Both the position numbers and the translations under genes were made by a program. Shown piece after piece: positions 14,985-23,233 of a stretch of 32,931 nt of DNA. The DNA comes from Verrucomicrobiota bacterium. Its GTDB lineage: Bacteria > Bacteroidota > Bacteroidia > Flavobacteriales_E > Vicingaceae. The notes under the pieces are model-generated. The model was not told the DNA's origin, did no database searches, and was given only the letters and a program-made list of their open reading frames with translations. Location of the stretch: positions 1-32,931 of the forward strand of contig PAVT01000074.1 in NCBI GenBank assembly GCA_002713165.1, written 5' to 3'. The stretch's first letter is position 1; each line of letters opens with the position of its first letter.

Positions 14985-16256
14985 ATGAGCAAGCGACGCA
15001 TTGTTTGTTTTGGGCCGGGACCTAAATTTAAAGGAGGCATTTCGAATTACAATACCTCTTTGGCCAAAGCATTGGATAAGTTCGAGGATACTGAAGTACA
15101 CATTGTATCTTGGACGCAACAATATCCTGCAATCATTCCTAGAGAGTTTGTTGACAAAAGCAGCAAGACAGATTTATTGGAGGGCACGGACATTCAGGTC
15201 AAGTACATCACCAACTATAACAATCCTTTTAGTTGGAAAGCAACAGTAGATTACATTCGTGTATTAAATGTCGAGAAGGTGATCTTTCAATGGAGCATCG
15301 CCATACAAGGCTTGCCTTTGGGATGGATTGCCAAAAGACTTCAAAAAGAATCGATCGAAGTCATTTTCGATTTACATTTTGTAATACAAAAAGAGAATTC
15401 CAACATCGATCAAATCCTTACCAAATACGGAATAAAAAAAGCCGACAATTATATTGTTCACGCCTACAAAACTGCAGAAGAACTTAAATCTACATTTCCC
15501 AACAAAAACTTCTCCATCACAGAAAACGGTGAAAGAAAAACAAAGGGCTCGCCTTCCATCCTAAAATTGTACCATCCGATCTATGACCTGTTTAAGGCAG
15601 ATCCCACTTTTGATGTGAAGACCTTCAAAGAGAAGCACGGTCTAAAGGAACACGTTTTTCTCTTTTTTGGATTTATTCGAAAATACAAAGGCTTGCACCA
15701 TTTAATTCCTGCATTTAAAAAGCTTACAGAAAAAAGAGACGACGTCAGTTTGTTGATTTGTGGCGAATCTTTTTGGGCCACCTTAGACAACAGCAAACTC
15801 AGCACTAAAATAAAAAACACGGTCTTTGGAATTGCCAAAAAACTTTTGCTTAAAAAAGCTGATGACGAGCGAGAATACCGTCCTCTAGAATTAATTGATC
15901 AACTCGATTTAACTAAGAATACAATGGTTGTCAATGAGTTTATTCCAAATGAGGATGTCAATAAATACTTTCAGGTCAGCAATGCAGTAGTATTGTATTA
16001 CGACTATGCTACACCTTCCGGAATAGAGTCCTTGAGTTATAATTTTCAGCTACCCATTTTAGCCACCAAAGTGGGGCATTTCCCTGAAACCATTGAAGAT
16101 GGATTTAACGGCTATTTGGCCGAAGCCAATGACATCGACTCCATGGCCGAGCAAATGTTGCGTTTCATCGAACAACCACTTCCTAAAGACAATGTAGCTG
16201 AAAAAACCAAGGAGTTGAGTTGGGAAAATTATGCAAAAGCCATTTTGGCCAACTGA
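14985..16256 (+). CDS. Glycosyltransferase family 4-type protein
   Basis: The 423-residue protein has a GT-B layout. An N-terminal half begins IVCFGPGPKFKGGISNYNT (a glycine-rich acceptor-site loop). A C-terminal half has FLFFGFIRKYKGLHHLIPAF, LLICGESF and the donor-site word ATPSGIESLSY, which corresponds to the E-x7-E region of GT4 enzymes. It likely transfers an activated sugar to a lipid-linked or surface glycan at the cytosolic face of the membrane. It is fused end to start with the epimerase gene, with no gap. It ends four bases before the convergent GT2 gene, with no visible terminator. Confidence 0.88.
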   Translation: MSKRRIVCFGPGPKFKGGISNYNTSLAKALDKFEDTEVHIVSWTQQYPAIIPREFVDKSSKTDLLEGTDIQVKYITNYNNPFSWKATVDYIRVLNVEKVIFQWSIAIQGLPLGWIAKRLQKESIEVIFDLHFVIQKENSNIDQILTKYGIKKADNYIVHAYKTAEELKSTFPNKNFSITENGERKTKGSPSILKLYHPIYDLFKADPTFDVKTFKEKHGLKEHVFLFFGFIRKYKGLHHLIPAFKKLTEKRDDVSLLICGESFWATLDNSKLSTKIKNTVFGIAKKLLLKKADDEREYRPLELIDQLDLTKNTMVVNEFIPNEDVNKYFQVSNAVVLYYDYATPSGIESLSYNFQLPILATKVGHFPETIEDGFNGYLAEANDIDSMAEQMLRFIEQPLPKDNVAEKTKELSWENYAKAILAN

Positions 16257-16260
16257 GCCA

Positions 16261-17214
16261 CTACAGCTCTGCCTCTATTTTGTAATTGTTTCGGTTTGGA
16301 GAATTTCTAGAGACCAATTCAGCGAGAAATCCTGCCAAAAACAATTGAACACCCATAATCATAGAGACTAGCGCAATGTAGAATTGAGGAATGTCAGTCA
16401 CTAAGCGTGACTTCTGACTTATGCTTAAATGATACAACTTCTCTGCGCCAATGTAAGCAGCCATGATAAATCCCATCGCAAACATCAATGTGCCAATCAG
16501 GCCAAAAAGATGCATTGGCCTTTTCCCAAATTTTCCTACAAAATTGATCGACAACAAGTCAAGAAAGCCATTGATGAAGCGCTCCAAGCCAAATTTAGTA
16601 ACACCGTATTTTCGCTCCTGATGCTGCACCACTTTTTCTCCAATGTTTCTAAAACCTGCCCATTTTGCAATTGCTGGAATGTAGCGATGCATCTCTCCAT
16701 ACACCTCAATGTTCTTTACAACATCTTTACGATAAGCCTTGAGCCCACAATTAAAATCATGCAGATGAATGCCGGTCATTTTGCGGGTAGCCCAATTAAA
16801 CAACTTGGTAGGTATGGTTTTAGATATGGGATCGTAGCGTTTCTTTTTCCAACCAGAAACCAAATCGTAGCCATCCTCAGTAATCATTTTGAACAGGTCT
16901 GGAATTTCTTCAGGACTGTCTTGTAAATCCGCGTCCATAGTAATGACCACATCTCCCAATGCTTTTTGAAAACCAATGTTTAAGGCAGCAGATTTTCCAT
17001 AATTTCTACGGAATTTAATCCCATGAACATTGTCGTTTATGGTCGCTAGTTCAGTGATGATATCCCATGAATTATCTGTGCTGCCGTCGTCAATAAAAAT
17101 CACCTCACAGCTGAGCTGATGTTCATTGACAATCTTTTTTATCCAATTAAATAATTCAGGAAGCGATTCCGCTTCGTTGAGTAAGGGAATGACAACAGAA
17201 ACTTGTTTTTCCAA
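16261..17214 (-). CDS. Membrane glycosyltransferase family 2 (DPM1/GtrB-like)
   Basis: The 317-residue protein has a GT-A domain: VSVVIPLLNEAESL, the IDDGSTDNSW nucleotide site, and DADLQD (D94, D96) as the metal-binding DxD region. NCGLKAYRKDV and an ERKYGVTKF word typical of polyprenyl-phosphate glycosyltransferases follow. Two membrane helices lie near the C-terminus (about 235-257 and 280-303). Such enzymes load a sugar onto undecaprenyl phosphate for later use on the periplasmic side. The gene follows the DUF4199 gene by six bases. Confidence 0.93.
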   Translation of the reverse strand: MEKQVSVVIPLLNEAESLPELFNWIKKIVNEHQLSCEVIFIDDGSTDNSWDIITELATINDNVHGIKFRRNYGKSAALNIGFQKALGDVVITMDADLQDSPEEIPDLFKMITEDGYDLVSGWKKKRYDPISKTIPTKLFNWATRKMTGIHLHDFNCGLKAYRKDVVKNIEVYGEMHRYIPAIAKWAGFRNIGEKVVQHQERKYGVTKFGLERFINGFLDLLSINFVGKFGKRPMHLFGLIGTLMFAMGFIMAAYIGAEKLYHLSISQKSRLVTDIPQFYIALVSMIMGVQLFLAGFLAELVSRNSPNRNNYKIEAEL

Positions 17215-17220
17215 AAGCAG

Positions 17221-17745
17221 TTAGGTTTGATCGAAAGAGTCTGGAGCTTTTTTGAGAAATGCACCAGCTATCAAAGAGATGATAAAAGCAAAGAAGACTT
17301 GGCTAATTATACCTAAAAATGACGCCATCCCAGGTGTAAGCATTTTTTCCGCCCAAACCATGGACATTTCTATTTGCTCTTCGGGCATAGCAGATTCATA
17401 ATAAAGATTTTCCTGTTCTTCAAGTTTAAATAACAAAAAACCATCATCTACAAATCCCCAATAAGCGTAGTTCCCTACAGCCACTATGACACCAGCAAAC
17501 AATGCGATCAATACACCATAACCGAGGGCCGATCCATAAGAAATCACTCCATCACATACATCATCTCTGTATTTTTTGATTCCATACACTAAGCCACCAA
17601 TTCCCACAACAGAACCTACAATTGTCATGAGTACACTGTCATACATTTCGAGCACAAAGGTGAGTAGATTAATTACAAGCAATGCAAGTCCGAACATGGC
17701 TCCATAATTCAGGGCTGATTTAAGTTTTGAGGGTTTGTTTTCCAT
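17221..17745 (-). CDS. DUF4199 integral membrane protein
   Basis: From ATG 17745 the protein has 174 residues, with four hydrophobic segments: about 12-32, 37-55, 70-90 and 137-160. The start MENKPSKLKSALNYGAMFG and the segment SYGSALGYGVLIALFAGVIV are what I know of DUF4199 proteins, which are common in Bacteroidota and of unknown function. The frame is open to 17790, but the 15 added residues are not hydrophobic family sequence and would run through the -7 element. It lies directly upstream of the GT2 gene, a pairing seen in other Bacteroidota as I recall. It may act as a membrane partner of that enzyme. Confidence 0.85.
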   Translation of the reverse strand: MENKPSKLKSALNYGAMFGLALLVINLLTFVLEMYDSVLMTIVGSVVGIGGLVYGIKKYRDDVCDGVISYGSALGYGVLIALFAGVIVAVGNYAYWGFVDDGFLLFKLEEQENLYYESAMPEEQIEMSMVWAEKMLTPGMASFLGIISQVFFAFIISLIAGAFLKKAPDSFDQT

Positions 17746-17765
17746 GGTGTAGTTTTTGTTGCAAA

Positions 17766-17773
17766 CAAATATA
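17766..17773 (-). promoter_or_regulatory. -7 element (TATATTTG, minus strand) for DUF4199-GT2
   Basis: This exact TAnnTTTG match on the minus strand is 20 bases upstream of ATG 17745. A TTTG (17788-17791 on the minus strand) lies 14 bases further upstream, shorter than the usual spacing. It supports the shorter start of the DUF4199 gene. Confidence 0.45.
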
Positions 17774-17810
17774 GTTAATCTGCTTGCCAAATGAATTAAG
17801 GCCGTTTAAA

Positions 17811-17842
17811 TTTTCATCCGATACTTTGTATGCTTACTTTTG
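17811..17842 (+). promoter_or_regulatory. Promoter of the SRP RNA gene
   Basis: TACTTTTG (17835-17842) is an exact -7 element. It ends three bases before the base-paired 5' end of the RNA, which fits the expected start point. A TTTT stretch at 17811-17814 is 20 bases upstream and may serve as the -33 element. Confidence 0.55.
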
Positions 17843-17844
17843 TA

Positions 17845-17943
17845 GTGGGTAAGTCTTGCACGACCAGCTCCTACTGAATCCCCCAGGATAGGAAGATAGC
17901 AAGGGTAGGTGGTTGTAGCGGTGCGATGCAAGTAGCTTACCCA
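17845..17943 (+). ncRNA. ffs: Signal recognition particle RNA, small bacterial type (4.5S)
   Basis: The conserved SRP Alu-less core is present: CAGG (17884-17887), the GGAA apical loop (17891-17894) and AGCA (17898-17901), the two faces of the symmetric/asymmetric loop bound by Ffh. The ends pair as TGGGTAAG with CTTACCCA, then CTTGCA with TGCAAG, giving the long hairpin expected of a roughly 99-base RNA. A run of six T (17944-17949) follows the closing stem and serves as terminator. The RNA works with Ffh and FtsY to deliver membrane proteins to SecYEG. The exact ends are set from pairing, so they are good to a few bases. Confidence 0.92.
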
Positions 17944-17949
17944 TTTTTT
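17944..17949 (+). terminator. T-run closing the SRP RNA gene
   Basis: Six T follow directly after the terminal helix of the SRP RNA. The RNA's own stem thus acts as the terminator hairpin. Confidence 0.6.
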
Positions 17950-17971
17950 ATGCACTATGTTCAAATCTTTT

Positions 17972-18003
17972 TTTGCGGAAGCCCTCTCCCTCTTTTACTT
18001 TTG
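17972..18003 (+). promoter_or_regulatory. Promoter of the transaldolase-like gene
   Basis: TTTG (17972-17975), a 20-base spacer and TACTTTTG (17996-18003) match both parts of the Bacteroidota housekeeping promoter. It is the best promoter in the window. It places the transcript start near 18008 and the coding start at ATG 18021. Confidence 0.7.
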
Positions 18004-18020
18004 AAATCAAAATAAACCAG

Positions 18021-18674
18021 ATGAAATTTTTTATAGATACTGCCAACCTAGACCAAATAAAAGAAGCACAAAACCTAGGTATCTTAGACGGAGTTACGAC
18101 CAACCCATCCCTAATGGCCAAAGAAGGCATTCACGGAGAGGATAGAGTCCGCCAACATTATGTAGACATCTGTGAGATCGTTGACGGCGATGTGAGTGCA
18201 GAAGTCATCTCAACTGATTTTGAGGGCATAGTGACTGAAGGGGAATCTTTGGCAGCATTGCATGAACAAATTGTGGTGAAAGTTCCCATGATTAAAGAAG
18301 GTGTAAAAGCCATTAAGTACTTTTCAGACAAAGGCATACGTACAAATTGCACTTTAATCTTTAGTGCAGGCCAAGCCCTACTTGCCGCTAAAGCTGGTGC
18401 ATCTTACATCTCTCCTTTTCTAGGCAGATTGGACGACATTTCGACGGACGGCTTAAATTTAATTGAAGAGATCCGTACCATTTATGACAATTACCTGTTC
18501 GATACAGAAATACTTGCTGCATCAATTCGCCACCCAATGCACATCATAGATTGTGCAAAGATAGGGGCTGATATTATGACAGGACCTTTGAGCGCCATCA
18601 CCGCTTTATTGAATCATCCATTGACTGACATAGGATTGGAAAAGTTTTTGGCAGATCATGCAAAGAATAAATAG
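18021..18674 (+). CDS. Transaldolase / fructose-6-phosphate aldolase family protein
   Basis: The 217-residue protein is the short TalC/FSA type. MKFFIDTANLDQIKEA at the N-terminus, GVTTNPSLM, and VVKVPM with K87 as the likely Schiff-base lysine are all present. NCTLIFSAGQALLAAKAGA and SPFLGRLDD follow. It would move a dihydroxyacetone unit between sugar phosphates in the pentose phosphate pathway, or cleave fructose 6-phosphate. The sequence alone does not settle which. The frame is open upstream to GTG 17973, but that region is the promoter, so ATG 18021 is the start. It is followed closely by the threonylcarbamoyl-AMP synthase gene. Confidence 0.93.
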   Translation: MKFFIDTANLDQIKEAQNLGILDGVTTNPSLMAKEGIHGEDRVRQHYVDICEIVDGDVSAEVISTDFEGIVTEGESLAALHEQIVVKVPMIKEGVKAIKYFSDKGIRTNCTLIFSAGQALLAAKAGASYISPFLGRLDDISTDGLNLIEEIRTIYDNYLFDTEILAASIRHPMHIIDCAKIGADIMTGPLSAITALLNHPLTDIGLEKFLADHAKNK

Positions 18675-18682
18675 GGCATGTG

Positions 18683-19297
18683 ATGCTGATCAAACTTTAT
18701 GAAAAGAATCCTAACCCCAAAGACCTTGGACGAATTGTAGAGTGTTTTCTAGATGGCGGAGTGGTCATTTATCCAACAGATACCGTTTATGCATTGGGAT
18801 GCAGCATTCATTCTAAATCGAGCATTGAAAAGGTCGCTAAAATAAAAGGTGTGAAACTTGAAAAAGCAGATTTTTCTTTTGTTTTTTCAGATTTGAGTCA
18901 CATCTCAGAATATACACATCAATTTGATTCTAGCGTTTTTAAATTACTAAAGCGCAATCTACCTGGACCATTCACCTTTATACTTCAAGCTAATTCAAGC
19001 ATACCAAAGCTTTTCAAACGCAAAAAAAAGACTTTGGGCATTCGCATTCCTGACCACCCCATTTGTCAACTCATCACACAACAATTAGAAAAGCCATTGA
19101 TTTCGACATCTATCCACGATGAAGATGAAGTCATTGAGTATACCACTGACCCTGAATTAATCTATGAGAAATACAAGGATAAAGTGGACATTGTGGTCGA
19201 TGGAGGATATGGGAAGAACGAAGCTTCAACGGTTGTAGACCTTACTGTAACTCCTTTTGAGGTGATCCGTGAAGGAATTGGAGAACTAACTTTTTAG
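18683..19297 (+). CDS. L-threonylcarbamoyladenylate synthase (TsaC/Sua5 family)
   Basis: The 204-residue protein from ATG 18683 has the YrdC-fold words GGVVIYPTDTVYALGC, LPGPFTFIL, LGIRIPDHPICQ and STSIHDEDE. The enzyme makes threonylcarbamoyl-AMP from threonine, bicarbonate and ATP for the t6A37 modification of tRNAs that read ANN codons. The length is that of TsaC and lacks the extra Sua5 domain. GTG 18680, one codon earlier, is also possible. An AGGG at 18673-18676 is one of the few SD-like sequences in the window and suits the ATG. Its end overlaps the opposite-strand nnr gene by 12 bases. Confidence 0.92.
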   Translation: MLIKLYEKNPNPKDLGRIVECFLDGGVVIYPTDTVYALGCSIHSKSSIEKVAKIKGVKLEKADFSFVFSDLSHISEYTHQFDSSVFKLLKRNLPGPFTFILQANSSIPKLFKRKKKTLGIRIPDHPICQLITQQLEKPLISTSIHDEDEVIEYTTDPELIYEKYKDKVDIVVDGGYGKNEASTVVDLTVTPFEVIREGIGELTF

Positions 19298-20794
19298 GGT
19301 TAAAAAAGCTTGAGGTAAGGCCTCAATAATGTCTGAAGCAATCATGCTTTCCATGCCCAATGCTTTTGCTGCAAAATCTCCTGCTAAACCATGCAAGTAT
19401 ACCCCTAAAATGGCTGCATTTTTTGAGGAATAGCCTTGGGCAAGCAATGCTGTCAGTATGCCAGTCAATACATCTCCGCTTCCAGCAGTGGCCATGCCTG
19501 CATTTCCAGTTGAATTGAAATACACATTACCGTTTTCCTCCGCAATGGAAGTATGCTTGCCTTTCAGCACCAAGATGACAGAATATTTTTGTGCAAATTC
19601 GACTTGTTTCTTTAATCGATCAAAAGCGTCTTCACATTCTCCCACCAATCGTTTGAATTCACCAATGTGTGGCGTTAAAATTGAACGATTTGGGACTAAG
19701 CTGAGTAAGGCTTTATTTTGGGCAAGAATATTGATCGCATCAGCATCAAGTAAGATGGGTGCGTCTTGAAGTTTTAAAAATTCCTCCAACCACATTTTTG
19801 TTTTCTTGGACTGTCCAATTCCGCAGCCCAATCCATGCGTAAAATGGCTTTCAAAAGATAGATTTGTACCCAGTTCGTTTGCTTCACTCTCCTCGACAAT
19901 CATTGCTTCAGGAACAGCAGTGTGCAGCATCGGATGTGCCGATTTAGGACAATGCATACTCAACAATCCAACTCCAGAACGCATACATGCTCTAGCCGCC
20001 AATATGGCTGCTCCATATTTCCCTTTTGATCCAAGGTGCAACAAAGCATGACCAAAGTTTCCTTTATAAGCCTCTGCAGCTCTTGTCTTGAGCAATCCTC
20101 TCACATCAATGGCCTCAATGAACTTCATTGAAGCAGGATGATGCAATTCAAAATCAGGATGTAAGCCTATATCAATGCGCTCCAATTTTCCTATAAATGG
20201 GATATACTCTTGCAACATAAAAGCCATTTTAAGGTATTGAAATGTGAGGGTGTAATCAGCTTTTATAGTATTCTGTTCATTGTTGCCCAAAGCTTTGTCT
20301 GCCGCCATGCCAGAAGGAACATCGATGGCAACACAACATTCATTGCAAGCATTGATACGACCTATAATCTCTGAAATATACCCCTCCACCGGACGATCTA
20401 ATCCACTTCCGAAAATGGCATCAATGACCAAGACATTGGCATCAATGTTAAAAGAACAATGATCTTGAGTTAGGCGCTCTGCTTTGACATTTATGCGCTT
20501 GTAATTGGCCCGAAAATCTTTGGACCAATTTGAAGAAAAATCAACAATGAATATTTCAGGGTGAAACCCATGCTCTAGCAATTTTCTTGCTATTACTAAT
20601 CCATCACCTCCATTGTTGCCAATGCCACAAAATATTTGTATCGACTTAAATTTCTTTAAATCAACACACTTTGTCAATCTTATGAATGCTGCTGTAGCAG
20701 CTCTCTCCATTAAATTAAAAGATGATATGGGCTCGTGCAGAATGGTATATTGATCTGCCAATCGGATATCCTCGACTGGATAGATACTTACCAT
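19286..20794 (-). CDS. nnr: Bifunctional NAD(P)H-hydrate repair enzyme (epimerase plus ADP/ATP-dependent dehydratase)
   Basis: The 502-residue protein has two domains. The N-terminal YjeF_N epimerase (about 1-215) has IFCGIGNNGGDGLVIARKL and VIDAIFGSGLDRP. The C-terminal ribokinase-like dehydratase (about 220-502) has LLDADAINILA, SILTPHIGEFKRL and NAGMATAGSGDVLTGILTA, where AGSGD carries the catalytic aspartate. Together they repair damaged NADHX and NADPHX. The length is normal for the fused form. ATG 20794 overlaps the coaE stop by seven bases. It is the last gene of the seven-gene leucine dehydrogenase-nusB operon. Confidence 0.95.
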   Translation of the reverse strand: MVSIYPVEDIRLADQYTILHEPISSFNLMERAATAAFIRLTKCVDLKKFKSIQIFCGIGNNGGDGLVIARKLLEHGFHPEIFIVDFSSNWSKDFRANYKRINVKAERLTQDHCSFNIDANVLVIDAIFGSGLDRPVEGYISEIIGRINACNECCVAIDVPSGMAADKALGNNEQNTIKADYTLTFQYLKMAFMLQEYIPFIGKLERIDIGLHPDFELHHPASMKFIEAIDVRGLLKTRAAEAYKGNFGHALLHLGSKGKYGAAILAARACMRSGVGLLSMHCPKSAHPMLHTAVPEAMIVEESEANELGTNLSFESHFTHGLGCGIGQSKKTKMWLEEFLKLQDAPILLDADAINILAQNKALLSLVPNRSILTPHIGEFKRLVGECEDAFDRLKKQVEFAQKYSVILVLKGKHTSIAEENGNVYFNSTGNAGMATAGSGDVLTGILTALLAQGYSSKNAAILGVYLHGLAGDFAAKALGMESMIASDIIEALPQAFLTLKS

Positions 20795-21384
20795 TTGCTT
20801 TCGTTTAGTAAAATCTCATGCAATTCCATGACTTGCTCAAGTAGTTTTGACCTATGCTCATTGATAATGATAAAATCCGCAAGTTTGTTGCGTTCCTCGT
20901 CAGTGTATTGAAAAAGCATCCTTTTTTCTACGTCTTGTCGACTCATTCCATCCCTTTTCATCACCCTTTCTATTCTAATTTCTTTAGGTGCAAAAACTGT
21001 AATAATTTTATCTAAATCATGGTAGTACCCACTTTCAAAAAGTATAGCTGCTTCTTTTAGTACATAAGCACTTCTTTCATGCCTTCGAGTCCAAGAATTA
21101 AATTCTTCATTTACTTTTGGATGCACAATTTTTGAAAGAGATTCAAGTGCTTTTGGGTCACTAAATACCAAACGGCCGATACGTTCTCTGTCAATTGTAC
21201 CCTCAGCGGTATACATGTCTAATCCAAATTTCTTCAGTACTTGCTCAATTGCATCCTTATCCTTGTTCAAGATTTTTCTACCTTCGATGTCTGAGGAAAA
21301 AACAGGGACTCCAAGGTTTTCAAACATACGACAGACGGTTGATTTTCCGCTGCCAATACCACCTGTAATACCAATTCTAAGCAT
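20788..21384 (-). CDS. coaE: Dephospho-CoA kinase
   Basis: The 198-residue protein starts MLRIGITGGIGSGKSTVCR with the P-loop at residues 8-16. Next come VFSSDIEGRKIL (substrate aspartate) and VHPKVNEEF. The LFESGYYHDLDKIITV segment and a lid-like RVMKRDGMSRQDVEKRM complete the family pattern. It phosphorylates the 3'-OH of dephospho-CoA, the last step of coenzyme A synthesis. It lies three bases after the YbbR-like gene, a neighbour relation common in Bacteroidota. Confidence 0.96.
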   Translation of the reverse strand: MLRIGITGGIGSGKSTVCRMFENLGVPVFSSDIEGRKILNKDKDAIEQVLKKFGLDMYTAEGTIDRERIGRLVFSDPKALESLSKIVHPKVNEEFNSWTRRHERSAYVLKEAAILFESGYYHDLDKIITVFAPKEIRIERVMKRDGMSRQDVEKRMLFQYTDEERNKLADFIIINEHRSKLLEQVMELHEILLNESKW

Positions 21385-21387
21385 ACC

Positions 21388-22368
21388 TTATTTCATGATG
21401 ATGTATTCAACTTTAGCCGGATCTATTCGTATCAATTTTATGAACTCTGGCTTGTTTTTTAGCAATACTTCTAGTTTCTTCTCATCATTCTTAATCCCAC
21501 TAAGATCGACAACTGCTTTCAAAGAAGAGGCAACAAGACTTTCATATTTGCTTAAAGGTACCAAAACACGCACTTCAACATCTTCAGGAAAAGTGAGTAA
21601 ATCATAGTTCTTTGAATCAACATTCAGTTTTAACATTAACTTCTTTTCGGTAAACTTCTCCACTGGAATTAATAACTCAACTTGTTTTTTAGAGATGTTT
21701 AAGTTTGGACTTAGCCCCTCAAGATTAAGTTGGATTGTGGTGATTAAGGTATCTTCCAAATCAGACAGTTGAAGATTTTGAGTTTGCAAAAAAGATAATT
21801 TGTTTAACTCATCTTGTGGTCCAGTTACTTCAATAGATGATGGCTTCACAGATACCTCCCCTCTCAATTGATATCCTTCCTTAAAGTTAAGATCAATATC
21901 TGTAGATACTTTGATGCTTTTTTTAGATAGTTTTTGCGCATCGAAATATAAAATCTCTGGCGAAAGTTGATCAATGCGCAATTGTCCATCCAAGATGTCC
22001 GTGATTTCTTGCTTCAGTTCGTTTGTCTTAAGCACAAAACGATTTGTGTTTTTATCATTCGGCGAATCAAATTCTACTTTAATTACATTTTGATTTAAGC
22101 TTAATTGCTCACCTATTAAGGAAAAACCAGTACCTGTTACTCCAACATTCAGTTGATCAAAAGCATTTTCTTTTATAACCCAATTCGGATCTTTGCTATT
22201 GCATTCTAATTTAACCGTAAATGAGGTTGTGTAGGTCTTAGACAAGGCTGCAAGGAGCCAAAAAAAAGTAGAAAGTAACAAACAAAAAAGAAAAATTATG
22301 GCCTTCTCGTTCAAGCCAAACTTACCTCCCCCCTCTTTAAAAACCAATCGAATAATCCACTCCTTCAC
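21388..22368 (-). CDS. YbbR-like domain protein (membrane-anchored)
   Basis: The 326-residue protein has one N-terminal membrane segment (about residues 24-45). Repeated beta-rich stretches follow with the YbbR pattern: VSVKPSSIEVTGPQDEL, DLSGIKNDEKKL, and strands ending in P-x-V/K. YbbR repeats occur in the CdaR regulator of Firmicutes diadenylate cyclases, but the role in Bacteroidota is not established and no cyclase gene is in the window. It is placed between yajC and coaE in the operon, with 30 bases to yajC. Confidence 0.85.
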   Translation of the reverse strand: MKEWIIRLVFKEGGGKFGLNEKAIIFLFCLLLSTFFWLLAALSKTYTTSFTVKLECNSKDPNWVIKENAFDQLNVGVTGTGFSLIGEQLSLNQNVIKVEFDSPNDKNTNRFVLKTNELKQEITDILDGQLRIDQLSPEILYFDAQKLSKKSIKVSTDIDLNFKEGYQLRGEVSVKPSSIEVTGPQDELNKLSFLQTQNLQLSDLEDTLITTIQLNLEGLSPNLNISKKQVELLIPVEKFTEKKLMLKLNVDSKNYDLLTFPEDVEVRVLVPLSKYESLVASSLKAVVDLSGIKNDEKKLEVLLKNKPEFIKLIRIDPAKVEYIIMK

Positions 22369-22398
22369 GACATGTCAATTTTCGTGAATGTAAGAAAA

Positions 22399-22725
22399 TT
22401 ACTTAGTTGATTTCAATGGTTCGTTTGACGCAAAATCAGCAGCAATAGCAGATTTTTCTACCGTGACCTTAATGTTTGATGCAATCTCAATGACTGCTGT
22501 AGTCTCTTTAATTTCAGAGATCTTTCCATGAACACCACCGACAGTGACAATTTTGTCACCTTTAGCTAAACTTTCTCTAAATTTTTTTTGTTCTTTTTGC
22601 TTCTTCAACTGAGGTCTTATCATGAAGAAGTAAAACACAAAAATGATGAGAATCAAAGGAAGAAAGTCCATGATTCCACCTTCCCCCCCTGATGGGGCCA
22701 TTAAATATATTGACGATAAATTCAT
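22399..22725 (-). CDS. yajC: Preprotein translocase accessory subunit YajC
   Basis: The 108-residue protein has a short, G/P-rich N-terminus and a single membrane helix (about 19-36, [19 protein letters not shown]). The family's [22 protein letters not shown] follows, then a small beta domain with [15 protein letters not shown]. YajC associates with SecDF and SecYEG at the inner membrane. It lies five bases after the DUF1573 gene. Confidence 0.95.
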   Translation of the reverse strand: MNLSSIYLMAPSGGEGGIMDFLPLILIIFVFYFFMIRPQLKKQKEQKKFRESLAKGDKIVTVGGVHGKISEIKETTAVIEIASNIKVTVEKSAIAADFASNEPLKSTK

Positions 22726-22730
22726 TTGCT

Positions 22731-23222
22731 TTAGTTATTATTTTCGGTGTTTGGTGTAATCACATTGCCCTTTAAAGCAAGTGTTTTTTTATTGGGAACT
22801 GTATTTGCGATCAATGTCACTGTTTTGTGCTGCCTGCCACTTTTACCTTCACTGTTAAATTCTACATCAATGACCCCTTTTTGTCCAGGACGAATGGGTT
22901 GTCTTGGCCAGCTGGGAACAGTGCAACCACAACTCCCACTTGCGTTTGAAATGATTAAATCAGCATTGCCTACATTTTTAAATTCAAATCGTTTTTTAAC
23001 TCTTTCTCCTTGACTAATGTCTCCAAAATCCACCACTTCTTCACTGAATTCAAATTCAGGGAGTTTTGTCTCACCTACTTCGCCTTCTGCAGCAGTCTCA
23101 GGATTATTAATTAAATCAGTGCTTAGCTGTTCTTCGCCATTTTGAGATTGCTCTCCACTTTCGCAGGCAAGTAAAAAAGCAATTGAGGTCAAGAATAAAA
23201 ATGCTCTAGTTTTCATACTCAT
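22731..23222 (-). CDS. DUF1573 lipoprotein
   Basis: The 163-residue protein starts with a lipoprotein signal (FLLAC, with the cysteine at about residue 20) and an acidic E/Q/N-rich linker. It then has the DUF1573 domain: [54 protein letters not shown]. The SCGCT pair is the family signature. The fold resembles an immunoglobulin-like ASPM/SPD2/hydin domain, and function is unknown. Lipidation would place it at the periplasmic or outer-membrane face. Two ATG starts (23222 and 23216) are two codons apart; either gives the same signal peptide. Confidence 0.9.
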   Translation of the reverse strand: MSMKTRAFLFLTSIAFLLACESGEQSQNGEEQLSTDLINNPETAAEGEVGETKLPEFEFSEEVVDFGDISQGERVKKRFEFKNVGNADLIISNASGSCGCTVPSWPRQPIRPGQKGVIDVEFNSEGKSGRQHKTVTLIANTVPNKKTLALKGNVITPNTENNN

Positions 23223-23233
23223 GTAAAATTTAA

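Noticed and set aside
16429-16926. Plus-strand open frame of 165 codons inside the GT2 gene
   Set aside because: Antisense to a clear glycosyltransferase; no promoter, no known motif.
17973-18020. Upstream GTG start of the transaldolase-like gene
   Set aside because: This segment is the promoter itself (TTTG and TACTTTTG), and the canonical family start MKFFIDTANL begins at 18021.
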